Below are positions 1 through 8,557 of a stretch of DNA of 16,625 nt, in pieces; position 1 is the stretch's first letter, and each line of letters starts with the position of its first letter. A program made the position numbers and the translations under genes. Source of the stretch: Bdellovibrionales bacterium (lineage in GTDB: Bacteria; Bdellovibrionota; UBA1018; CAIPTA01); assembly GCA_021730855.1 (NCBI GenBank), contig JAKFYM010000019.1, forward strand, positions 1-16,625, read 5' to 3'. Under the pieces are notes generated by a model. It did not search any database. It was not told the DNA's origin and saw only the letters and a list, made by a program, of their open reading frames with translations.

Positions 1-97
1 CATAGCCAGAGTGGAGCAGGATTTCGGCGATGCCGCTCATGCCGATGCCGCCAATGCCGATGAAATGCACTTTCTTTTTTCTGCTCTTATAAACCAT
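1..97 (-). CDS. murC: UDP-N-acetylmuramate--L-alanine ligase MurC (N-terminal fragment)
   Basis: MurC adds L-alanine to UDP-MurNAc, the first amino acid of the peptidoglycan stem peptide, in the cytoplasm. Only the first 32 codons lie in the window; the rest runs off the left edge. After a basic start (MVYKSRKKK) the peptide reads HFIGIGGIGMSGIAEIL, the Rossmann-type nucleotide-binding motif (GIGGxGMS) that is diagnostic of MurC N-termini. The ATG at 97-95 sits one base after the murG stop codon (TAA-A-ATG), so it is the last visible gene of the dcw operon and is probably translated by ribosomes finishing murG. The identity is secure despite the short length; nothing can be said about the catalytic domain. 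Confidence 0.93.
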   Translation of the reverse strand, partial: MVYKSRKKKVHFIGIGGIGMSGIAEILLHSGY

Positions 98-98
98 T

Positions 99-1196
99 TT
101 ATCCTTCCAGGATCCCGCTAGCGATCTTATGGGCCGCGTCGGGGTGATGTAGCTCGCTCATTTTGCGGGCCAAGGGGAGGAGTTTCTCTCGTTCAGTGTA
201 AAACTCTTTCCCCAGCGCAGCAAGGCCTTCGCCCGAGAGCTCCCACTGCAGGCGAGTCACCGCTGCGCCGAGATTTTCGATTTCCTTGGCGTTGTGCTCT
301 TGGTGCTGGTCTTTCGAGACAAGCGGGATGAGAAGCGCGGCCTTACCGGCGGCGGCCAGCTCCGCAAGGCTCGAGGCCCCCGCACGGCAGATCACCAGAT
401 GGGCCTCGCGAAACGCCTGGGCCATTTCAAAAACAAATTTTTCCACACGGGCCCGGGAGAAGCCAGCCGCCTCATACTCTTTGCACACGCGTTCGTAGTC
501 GGCCTCTCCGGTCTGGTGCAGGATCTCGATATCTAAATCGCGCCACTGGGCCGAGGCCGCCGTCACGAGGCGATTGATGCCCATCGCTCCCTGCGAACCG
601 CCAAACACAAAGAGGCGAAAAGGATTTCGTCGGAACTGTTCGAGCTCCGTTCCTACAGGCCAGCGCGCTTTTTCAATTTCCGGGCGGCAGGGATGCCCCA
701 CCACGCGCGTGTCCTTTCCGGGGAACGCATCCTTGGAGGCCGCAAAATTCACGTAGATGCGGCGGCAGAATTTGGCCATCCAACGATTCGCCAGGCCCGG
801 GATACGATTCTGCTCGAGGATCTCACAGCGCACGCCGAGCAAGGAGCCGAGCACGAGGTAAGGAGCGCCCGCATAGCCACCGGCACTGAAGATCAAATCC
901 GGCCGGCGGCGCAGAAGCAGGCCAAGGCAGACAAAGACCGAACAAAAGAGCGCCCAACACGTAGCGAGCGTTTTGACGAAGCCCTGGCCCTTGAGTTTGC
1001 CCGAGGGAATGAGCAGCAGCTCATAACCCGCCCGTGGCACCAACTTTTCCTCGATGCTGCCACGCGAGCTCACAAAAAAGATTTCTGCTTCGGGACTAAG
1101 CTTCTTCAGTTCTCCGGCTACAGCCACTTGGGGATAGAGATGCCCACCCGAGCCTCCTCCCGCAAATGCCACCCGTATTTTCTTTGGATTTGGCAA
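99..1196 (-). CDS. murG: UDP-N-acetylglucosamine--undecaprenyl-PP-MurNAc-pentapeptide transferase MurG
   Basis: MurG is a GT28 glycosyltransferase on the inner face of the cytoplasmic membrane. It transfers GlcNAc from UDP-GlcNAc to lipid I, giving lipid II. The 365-residue protein has the family length. It shows the glycine-rich loop GGGSGGH (residues 13-19), GGYAGAP (106-112), the second glycine-rich loop GGSQGA (199-204) and the donor-binding RAGASSLAEL segment (271-280), followed by DQHQEHNA (296-303). The start is a TTG at 1196-1194. A GAGGG ribosome site lies four bases upstream and overlaps the ftsW stop codon, and the next in-frame start, a GTG at residue 9, would leave almost nothing before the glycine loop. 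Seven bases separate it from ftsW and one from murC, so coupled translation is likely. Confidence 0.96.
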   Translation of the reverse strand: MPNPKKIRVAFAGGGSGGHLYPQVAVAGELKKLSPEAEIFFVSSRGSIEEKLVPRAGYELLLIPSGKLKGQGFVKTLATCWALFCSVFVCLGLLLRRRPDLIFSAGGYAGAPYLVLGSLLGVRCEILEQNRIPGLANRWMAKFCRRIYVNFAASKDAFPGKDTRVVGHPCRPEIEKARWPVGTELEQFRRNPFRLFVFGGSQGAMGINRLVTAASAQWRDLDIEILHQTGEADYERVCKEYEAAGFSRARVEKFVFEMAQAFREAHLVICRAGASSLAELAAAGKAALLIPLVSKDQHQEHNAKEIENLGAAVTRLQWELSGEGLAALGKEFYTEREKLLPLARKMSELHHPDAAHKIASGILEG

Positions 1197-1203
1197 GGGT
1201 CCC

Positions 1204-2376
1204 TCAGCGCAGGTCTCGGCGCCCTTGGGCGGAGATGTTTAGTAAGATGCCCACGGCCGTGAGCGCACACACGATGGAGGAGCCTCCGCTCGAGATAAAG
1301 GGCATATTCATTCCCTTGGTGGGAAAGAGACCCAGCACGATCGCGGCATTCCAGAACACCTCGAGGCCGAGGAGCGCGATCAAGCCGGCGCCCAGCAAGG
1401 AGGCAAAACGCGTATCGGCCTTGGCGGCGGCGCGGATGCCGCGAAAAACCAGGATCAAGAATGCCAGGCTCAAAAGGCCAAAACCCACGAAACCCAGCTC
1501 TTCGCCCACCACGCTGAGGATGAAATCGTTATGGGCTTCGGGTAAATAAAATATCTTGGCTCGGCTATTCCCAAGCCCCACCCCGAACAGGCCGCCACGA
1601 TAAAATGCGATGAAGGACTGCACGATCTGAAAGCCGGCGCCCTGCGGGTCGGCCCAGGGGTCGAGGAAGGTGAGCAGGCGCGCACGGCGGTAAGGCGCCA
1701 CGATCATTGCGATCGCCAGGAAAGGCAGCACGGCAAGCACGGAAGTGATCAGGAAACGCCGATGCACGCCTCCCAGATAAAGGAGCAGGGCGGTGGTGGA
1801 GATCACCAGAGCCGAGCTGCCAAAATCGGGTTGCAGCATGCAAAGGGCCACAAGCGCCACGGCCGGCCAGAGGAAGTGAAAGAAACCCGTGGTCCAGCGA
1901 GCATAGTCGATCTTCTCCGCCGCTAGCATGCGCGCCAGCACCATCACCAGGCCGATCTTGGCGAACTCCACGGGCTGCAGGGAGAAGCCACCGATGTTCA
2001 ACCAGCGCGAGGCCCCACCGGCCCGGTGCTGGATCCCGGGCACCAGGGTGAGTGCAAGTAGGAAGAGCGTGGCGCCAAACAAAGGCAGGGCCACCCGCTG
2101 CCAAACGCGATAGTCCACAAAACGAAAGGCCACCATGCACAGGAAACCAAGCGAGAGAAAGACTATGTGCCGGTTGAAATAATAGAGGCCGTCGCCGAAT
2201 TTTTCCTGAGAGTAGATATAGCTCGCGGAATAGACCATCACGAGGCCAAAGGCGCCGAGACTGATGGCTAAAAAAAGCAGCAGCTTATCGGTGGGTCCTC
2301 CCCGCACAATAGGCAGGAAGGAAAGAAAATCAAATCTCTTCCACGTACTTCTTAAAGTAGTTGCCCCGCTCTTCAT
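1204..2376 (-). CDS. ftsW: Septal peptidoglycan glycosyltransferase FtsW (SEDS family)
   Basis: FtsW is a polytopic SEDS protein that polymerises lipid II at the division septum together with the transpeptidase FtsI. The 390-residue product has about ten hydrophobic segments and the family motifs VMVYSAS (46-52), LQPDFGSS (181-188), GVGLGNSRAK (265-274), PEAHNDF with the probable catalytic Asp284 of the extracellular loop (279-285), VVGEELGF (289-296) and PFISSGGSSIV (359-369). Its position between murD and murG supports FtsW over the paralogue RodA. The ATG at 2376 overlaps the end of murD by 47 bases and has no clear ribosome site; a GTG at residue 24 is an alternative, so the start is uncertain. 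Either start leaves a cytoplasmic N-terminal tail before the first membrane segment. Confidence 0.95.
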   Translation of the reverse strand: MKSGATTLRSTWKRFDFLSFLPIVRGGPTDKLLLFLAISLGAFGLVMVYSASYIYSQEKFGDGLYYFNRHIVFLSLGFLCMVAFRFVDYRVWQRVALPLFGATLFLLALTLVPGIQHRAGGASRWLNIGGFSLQPVEFAKIGLVMVLARMLAAEKIDYARWTTGFFHFLWPAVALVALCMLQPDFGSSALVISTTALLLYLGGVHRRFLITSVLAVLPFLAIAMIVAPYRRARLLTFLDPWADPQGAGFQIVQSFIAFYRGGLFGVGLGNSRAKIFYLPEAHNDFILSVVGEELGFVGFGLLSLAFLILVFRGIRAAAKADTRFASLLGAGLIALLGLEVFWNAAIVLGLFPTKGMNMPFISSGGSSIVCALTAVGILLNISAQGRRDLR

Positions 2377-3724
2377 AGCTTACAAACATATCGTAACTCT
2401 CGCAGCCGGGGGACAACAAGATGATATCGCCTTCCCGCGACTTCTGGTACGAGAGCAACACGGCTTCCTCAAAGGTGCCGACCAAAAAAGTCTCCGAGAA
2501 ATCTCCCAAACAGCGATTGATATGTTCCTTGGCTTCGCCCACGAGCACGAGGGTCTTTACACGGGTTTTGACCACTTCCGAAAGCGAAGTAAAATCTGCC
2601 TGGGCATCTCGCCCGCCCGCGATCAAAATGATCGGGTCCAGGGGAAAGGAATCCAGGGCCAAGCGTAGGGCATCCACGGAAGTGGCGCGAGAATCATTGA
2701 TCAGGCGCACGCCCCCCCTTTTTTTCACGAACTCCAAGCGATGAGGCACACCGGGAAAGGTGTCGATCACATGCTGGATATTCTCATTGGGCACGCCCAG
2801 GATTTTGGCCACGTTCACGGCGGCCATCAAATTGTCGCGATTGTGCAGGCCAAAGAGCGGGAGATTGCGGATCGAGAAGACGGCGCGGCCTTGGTCGTCC
2901 TTCCAAACAAGCTCACGGCCGCTCGACGCTAGCCAAGAACCTTTGTAGAGCTTAGCCACATCTTCCCCGAGACTGGCGGGGTCCTTCCGGCGGTACACCC
3001 GCTTGGCAGCAGGATTCCCGGCCACGATCGACTTTAGGTTGGCATCACGGAAGTTGTAGACGATGAAACATTTGTCGTCGAGGCCACGCAAGAGATGGCG
3101 GGTGATCTGGGCATAGGACTCTACCGAAGGGAAACGCTCCGGAAAAGGAGGCTGCATCGCGGTGAGCACGGCAATATGCGGGCGAAACTTCTGCAAATTG
3201 TCCAATTGGTAGGCCGAGAGCTCGAGCACCACATAATCGGCCTTCGTATTCTTCAAAAACAAATTGGCCAGCGGCTCCCCATGATCGCCGCAATAAAAAA
3301 CGTTTTTCTTGGCGCTCTCCAAGATCGCGCGCACCAGGAAGGCCACCGAGGTCTTGCCCTCGGTTCCGGCGATCGCAATGATCGGGGCCTCAATCTCCCG
3401 GGAAAGCAGCTCGATGTCGCTCACGATGGCGATGCCCTTGGCCCGCACTTCGTCGAGGGGCTTGGTGTCCATCCGCACGCCCGAAGAAACCACTACGGTA
3501 TCGGCCTCGAGGAAAAAAGCCGGGCTATGTTTCCCAAACTCCGCTTCCACATCGGGTTTCAAGGCCGCTAAGTCTTTCGCGAGCTCGGCCACATTGTCTT
3601 TGGGGTTTAGCTCGCTCACGCTCACAATCGCGCCACGGCTGTGCAGGAGCTTGGTGAGGGCGAGGGAAGATTTTCCCAGTCCCATGATCACAATTTTTTT
3701 TCCGCTATACATAGAGGGCTTCAT
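2330..3724 (-). CDS. murD: UDP-N-acetylmuramoylalanine--D-glutamate ligase MurD (atypical active site)
   Basis: MurD adds D-glutamate to UDP-MurNAc-L-Ala in the cytoplasm. The 464-residue protein has the full three-domain architecture: N-terminal substrate domain with KKIVIMGLGKSS (9-20), central ATPase domain with AGTEGKTS (119-126), and C-terminal domain with HNRDN (294-298), PHRLEF (327-332), NDSRAT (343-348), GGRDAQADF (370-378) and LLSPGCESYDMF (436-447). Central-domain residues usual in MurD are changed. The P-loop has Glu122 where Asn or Ser is expected. GNIG becomes GDHG (146-149). The 'T-E-D-H-M-D' metal-binding segment is a proline stretch (QPPFPERF, 191-198). The position of the carbamylated lysine is Thr208. 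The C-terminal DSK becomes DSR. It may be a divergent but working enzyme; it is the only MurD in the operon. The ATG has GGAG upstream and lies 15 bases after mraY. Confidence 0.9.
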   Translation of the reverse strand: MKPSMYSGKKIVIMGLGKSSLALTKLLHSRGAIVSVSELNPKDNVAELAKDLAALKPDVEAEFGKHSPAFFLEADTVVVSSGVRMDTKPLDEVRAKGIAIVSDIELLSREIEAPIIAIAGTEGKTSVAFLVRAILESAKKNVFYCGDHGEPLANLFLKNTKADYVVLELSAYQLDNLQKFRPHIAVLTAMQPPFPERFPSVESYAQITRHLLRGLDDKCFIVYNFRDANLKSIVAGNPAAKRVYRRKDPASLGEDVAKLYKGSWLASSGRELVWKDDQGRAVFSIRNLPLFGLHNRDNLMAAVNVAKILGVPNENIQHVIDTFPGVPHRLEFVKKRGGVRLINDSRATSVDALRLALDSFPLDPIILIAGGRDAQADFTSLSEVVKTRVKTLVLVGEAKEHINRCLGDFSETFLVGTFEEAVLLSYQKSREGDIILLSPGCESYDMFVSYEERGNYFKKYVEEI

Positions 3725-3739
3725 CTTCTCTCCGGCTAA

Positions 3740-4816
<1,077 letters not shown>

Positions 4817-4847
4817 TTTGTATCTTGGACAATTTCTGGAGGCGGTG

Positions 4848-6302
4848 TCAACAGCTAGGTTCGAGTTCGCGCAACACAATTCCCGCTTCCACGCGATCAT
4901 CGAAGGGGAAGATCTTGTCGCCCACGATCTGCCCGGTCTCATGCCCCTTGCCGGCCAGGCAAATCACGTCTCCGGCCTCGGCCATGGTGAGCGCTTTCTG
5001 AATGGCCGCCCGGCGATCGGGCTCGACTAGGTAATTTTTGCCGCCCGCGGCCAGATAGGCGCCTTCAATCGCAGCAATGATCTTCAGCGGATCTTCGGTG
5101 CGCGGATTGTCGGAGGTGATGACCGAAAAATCAGCGAGCGTGGCCGCCACTTGCCCCTGCGTGGTGCGACGAGCGGGGTCCTTATCTCCCCCGGCACCAA
5201 AGAGCACGATCAAGCGCTTCTTGCACATTGGCCGCAGGGCGCGGAGCACATTCTCGAGGGCATGGCCCGAATGCGCAAAATCCACAAAAACCGAAAGCGG
5301 CAAAGTGGTAGGCACCCGCTCCAAACGCCCCGGCACTCCGCGCAGGACATGCACCCCCTGTTTCACCGCTTCCGCTGAGCAGCCCGCCACCAAGGCGAGG
5401 GTGGCGGCCGCGGCGATATTCAGCACGCTAAATTCTCCGGCCATCTGCGAATCGAGGGCAATGCTGCCGAATTTTTGCGATTGGAGCGTGAGCGCGATCC
5501 CCGCGGAATGCATCCGCACTTCTTGCACCCGCACGTCCCCCGCCTCATGGCCAAACGAAACTTGCTTGCCACCGCACTCTTCCAGCAAGCGCTTGCCATA
5601 GGGATCCTCGGCATAAGCCACCGCATAGGCTTCGGGCTTGCGGAAGGGCGGCAAAAAAAGCAGCCGCTTCGCCTGGTAGTAGGGCTCCATCTCTTTGTAG
5701 AAATCCATGTGGTCGGGGCTGAGGTTGGTGAACAGCACTCCCGAAAATTCGCAGCCGGCCACGCGATCTAGAGAGAGGGCGTGGGACGAAACCTCCATCA
5801 CCACGGTGTCTGCCCCATGCTCCAGCGCTTCGGCCAAAAACTCCTGGAGATCGATGGCCTCGCGCGTGGTGTGGTGGGAAGGATAACTTTTCCCCGGATG
5901 GCGGCATTCCACCGTGCCCAGAATAGCGGTTTTTTTCCCAGCGGCCTGGAAGATGGATTCGAGCAAATAAGCCGTGCTTGTTTTGCCCTTGGTGCCGGTG
6001 ATGCCAAAGAGCTGGAGCTTTTTTCCGGGATGATCGAAAAATTTGCCCGCCACCTCGGCCATCGCCCTGCGCACATCTTCCACTTCCCAACAATTGGCCG
6101 CACCGAGGCCGTTTTTCACCACCGCGGCCGCCGCTCCACGGGCAAAAGCATCCTTCACGTATTTGGAGCCGTCCTCGAGAAAACCAGGCACGGCAAAAAA
6201 TAAATCCCCTGGCCGCACCTTGCGCGAATCATATTGCAGCCCAGTGACGGTGATTTTGGGAGCGCCGGGCAGGAGCGCGGAAAGATCTTTTTGTCTTTTC
6301 AT
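4848..6302 (-). CDS. murE: UDP-MurNAc-L-Ala-D-Glu--meso-diaminopimelate ligase MurE
   Basis: MurE is a cytoplasmic ATP-dependent ligase that adds the third stem-peptide residue. Over 484 residues it shows the N-terminal DSRKVRPGDLFFA segment (25-37), the P-loop ITGTKGKTST (101-110), HHTTRE (143-148), MEVSSHAL (169-176), NLSPDHMDFY (193-202), the lysine that is carbamylated in this family (K212, in YYQAKRLLF), HNxxN-like VLNIAAA (293-299), GVPGRLE (322-328) and FGAGGDKD (368-375). The motif DNPR (398-401) is the signature of enzymes that use meso-diaminopimelate rather than lysine, which indicates Gram-negative-type peptidoglycan. Its ATG overlaps the ftsI stop codon (ATGA, 6302-6299), so translation is coupled. 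The length is normal, with no MurF domain fused. Confidence 0.96.
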   Translation of the reverse strand: MKRQKDLSALLPGAPKITVTGLQYDSRKVRPGDLFFAVPGFLEDGSKYVKDAFARGAAAAVVKNGLGAANCWEVEDVRRAMAEVAGKFFDHPGKKLQLFGITGTKGKTSTAYLLESIFQAAGKKTAILGTVECRHPGKSYPSHHTTREAIDLQEFLAEALEHGADTVVMEVSSHALSLDRVAGCEFSGVLFTNLSPDHMDFYKEMEPYYQAKRLLFLPPFRKPEAYAVAYAEDPYGKRLLEECGGKQVSFGHEAGDVRVQEVRMHSAGIALTLQSQKFGSIALDSQMAGEFSVLNIAAAATLALVAGCSAEAVKQGVHVLRGVPGRLERVPTTLPLSVFVDFAHSGHALENVLRALRPMCKKRLIVLFGAGGDKDPARRTTQGQVAATLADFSVITSDNPRTEDPLKIIAAIEGAYLAAGGKNYLVEPDRRAAIQKALTMAEAGDVICLAGKGHETGQIVGDKIFPFDDRVEAGIVLRELEPSC

Positions 6303-8257
6303 GGCAAGCCTTCCTCCCGTTCCAAACGCACGAGCACGGTATCGCCCTTTTTCAGCAGCGATCCCGAGGCCGGGCTCTGGCGCTTCACATTGCCGGCCCC
6401 GCGCAGGCGCAGCTGCAAATCCTTGCCGCCGAAAAGATCCATCACGTCGCGGGCGGTGAGGCCGGAGAGGTCGGGCATCAGCCAGTAGTCATCGGCCTGC
6501 GCGAGGGCAGCCGGCGGGGCGGGCGCCGCCGCCATAGCCACGAAACGATCCTGCACCTTATTGGGATCCACCTCATTTTTGCCAAGAGAATCGGCAGGAA
6601 TGAGGCTGAGATCGGGCGACACTCCTTCGCGCGCCAAAGCCGCCGTCATGATGCGGCGGAAGACGGGCCCGGCCGCCTCTCCTCCGTAGTAGGGAAAGCG
6701 GGGCTCATCGATCATCACATAGGTCACGTAATTGGGCTTCACGCCCTTCACGAAACCCACAAAACTCGCCATGTATTTTCCCGAGCGATACCCCTGGCCA
6801 GGGACGGGTTTTTGCGAGGTGCCTGTCTTGCCCAGAACCAAAAATCCGGGGATGGCCGATTTAGGCGCCGTGCCCTCGTCGGTGGCCACGGCGGAAAGCA
6901 TCGCCCCCAGGATCTCGGTGGTTTTTTTGCTCATCACCTGGCGCTTCTCCCCGCGCGGGATCTCGCGCAGCATCTGCCCCTCAAAAGAGTGCAGCTGCCG
7001 TACCAAGCGCGGAGTCACGAGATGACCGCCATTGGCGATCGCCGCATAGGCGCGAACAACTTGCAGCGGGGTCACGGTGAGGCCGTGGCCGAAGGAGATA
7101 TTGCTTTGCAGGATCTTGGACCACTTTTCGGGCCGGGCTAAAGAACCCACGGCCTCGCCGGGCAAATCCACCTTGGTGCGCTCGGTGATGCCCATCTTTT
7201 TGTACCATTGGTAGGTGCGCTCGGGGCCAAAGAGGAAACCAATTTTCGTGGCTCCCACATTGCTCGATTTCTGCAGCACCTGCCCGATCGTGAGCCAGCC
7301 CCATTTGTCCTTGGTCTCGGATTCGTTGATCCAGTGCTTGCCGATCTGCATGCGGCCGTACTCGCAAAAAACTTTGCTCTTGGGATTCACCACGCCGGCC
7401 TCGAGCGCTCCCGCCACGAGAATGGGCTTCATCGTGGAGCCGGGCTCGTAGGTGTCGGTGACCGAGCGATTGCGGCGCACGAGGGCATTGCTCGCGCCAA
7501 ATTTATTGGGATTGAAGGTGGGCGCCGAGGCCATAGCCACAATATCGCCGGTGTCGGCATCCATGACCATCGCGGTGGCGGCAATGCCTCCGGTCTCCTT
7601 CAGCCCCCGCTCCAACTCTTCCTCGAGGGTGTATTGCAGGGCTTTGTCGATGGTGAGCACGAGGGTGCGCCCATCGGTATTTTTCCTATTCTCCGTCGTG
7701 CCGCCCAAATCCTTCTCGTAAAAAAGCTCCACTCCTTCGAGCCCATTCGAATCCAGGCCGGTGAAACCCAGCAGCTGAGAAGCCAGGCTTTGGTTGGGAT
7801 AGAAGCGCTTGCTCTCTTTGTCTAAGCCCAGAGCAAGCGTGAGCGTGGGATGACGCTCAAAAAGATCCTCGATCGCTTCCAGCTCCACATCGCTCAGCTG
7901 GCGCTTGATCCAGAGAAAGCCGCGCTCGCTCTTGAGCTTCTCGCGCAGGGAAGCCACCGGCATGCGCAACGCCTTTGCTAGGAGGTGCGCCACTTCATTT
8001 TTCTTTTTGATCTTGGTGGGATTCGCAAAGAGAGACTTCACCTCCATGCTCACGGCGATCGGCTCTAGGTTGCGGTCGAGGATATAGCCCCGCCGGGGCA
8101 TGCGCGGTGGGTCCTGACGGAACTGCCGGTTCATCGCGGTGGTCAGGCGATCGGAGGGCACGAGCATCAAGAAAGCCGCGCGTACCATCACTCCCACGCC
8201 GAGGGCGGCGATCAGGAGGAAACAAACACCAAGGCGAATGCGAAAATTTTTGTCCAT
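6299..8257 (-). CDS. ftsI: Septal class B penicillin-binding protein FtsI/PBP3 with C-terminal PASTA domain
   Basis: FtsI is the D,D-transpeptidase that cross-links new septal peptidoglycan as partner of FtsW. The 652-residue protein has a short cytoplasmic tail and one membrane anchor (about 9-31), the PBP dimerisation region beginning RRGYILDRN (55-63), and a transpeptidase domain with all three active-site motifs: STMK (S274, K277), SSN (331-333) and KTGTSQK (477-483). After an Ala/Pro-rich linker (about 573-588) comes a single PASTA domain (about 592-647). E. coli FtsI lacks this domain, but it occurs in several Gram-negative lineages and in sporulation PBPs. The ATG is one base after the ftsL stop codon. 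Its place between ftsL and murE decides for FtsI over other class B PBPs. Confidence 0.95.
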   Translation of the reverse strand: MDKNFRIRLGVCFLLIAALGVGVMVRAAFLMLVPSDRLTTAMNRQFRQDPPRMPRRGYILDRNLEPIAVSMEVKSLFANPTKIKKKNEVAHLLAKALRMPVASLREKLKSERGFLWIKRQLSDVELEAIEDLFERHPTLTLALGLDKESKRFYPNQSLASQLLGFTGLDSNGLEGVELFYEKDLGGTTENRKNTDGRTLVLTIDKALQYTLEEELERGLKETGGIAATAMVMDADTGDIVAMASAPTFNPNKFGASNALVRRNRSVTDTYEPGSTMKPILVAGALEAGVVNPKSKVFCEYGRMQIGKHWINESETKDKWGWLTIGQVLQKSSNVGATKIGFLFGPERTYQWYKKMGITERTKVDLPGEAVGSLARPEKWSKILQSNISFGHGLTVTPLQVVRAYAAIANGGHLVTPRLVRQLHSFEGQMLREIPRGEKRQVMSKKTTEILGAMLSAVATDEGTAPKSAIPGFLVLGKTGTSQKPVPGQGYRSGKYMASFVGFVKGVKPNYVTYVMIDEPRFPYYGGEAAGPVFRRIMTAALAREGVSPDLSLIPADSLGKNEVDPNKVQDRFVAMAAAPAPPAALAQADDYWLMPDLSGLTARDVMDLFGGKDLQLRLRGAGNVKRQSPASGSLLKKGDTVLVRLEREEGLP

Positions 8258-8258
8258 C

Positions 8259-8549
8259 TTAGGTCTTCGGCTCGCTCACCACGAGCACCTGCTCGGGGCG
8301 CGGGCGTTTCAAATTGAATTTTTCGCGCCCGATGTCTTCTAGGCGCTTAGGAGAAATTAGGCGCGCCCACTCTAGTTTCAGGCGATTGTTTTCGAGCAGG
8401 ACTTCTTGCTCGCGTTGTTTCAAGCGGCTGTACTCACGCCGGAGGCGGATATTCTGCAGGCGCGTCCAAACAAAAAATAGGGTGATCACCGTGATGCCCG
8501 CCACCACGACGAATACCCGCAAGGTGCCGCCTTTTTTGCCTACCGCCAT
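8259..8549 (-). CDS. ftsL: Cell division protein FtsL
   Basis: FtsL is a small bitopic membrane protein that, with FtsB and FtsQ, activates the FtsW-FtsI pair at the septum. The 96-residue product has a short basic N-terminus (MAVGKKGG), one membrane segment (about 10-28), then a charged heptad-like helix (about 32-62, leucines in RLKQREQEVLLENNRLKLEW) and a polar tail with RLEDIGREKFNLKRP, typical of the FtsL/DivIC fold. Sequence conservation in this family is poor, so the assignment rests on topology and on the position between rsmH and ftsI. A strong AGAGGGG ribosome site lies just upstream, eight bases after the rsmH stop codon. Confidence 0.88.
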   Translation of the reverse strand: MAVGKKGGTLRVFVVVAGITVITLFFVWTRLQNIRLRREYSRLKQREQEVLLENNRLKLEWARLISPKRLEDIGREKFNLKRPRPEQVLVVSEPKT

Positions 8550-8557
8550 TTCCCCTC

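Noticed and set aside
693..1262. 189-residue plus-strand open frame antisense to murG
   Set aside because: It is a shadow of the murG coding sequence, with no start context and no homology that I recognise.
4817..4942. Upstream extension of mraY
   Set aside because: The 42 extra residues overlap murE and have no similarity to MraY. The canonical N-terminus begins MLYHFL at 4816.
7208..7825. 205-residue plus-strand open frame antisense to ftsI
   Set aside because: It lies over the transpeptidase core of FtsI and has no ribosome site or family motif. The conserved coding strand explains its openness.
6299..8257. Sporulation transpeptidase SpoVD, suggested by the PASTA domain, implying a Gram-positive host
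   Set aside because: Other genes in the window indicate a Gram-negative cell: meso-DAP MurE, an MltD-like transglycosylase and an S13 PBP. FtsI of some Gram-negative groups also carries PASTA.
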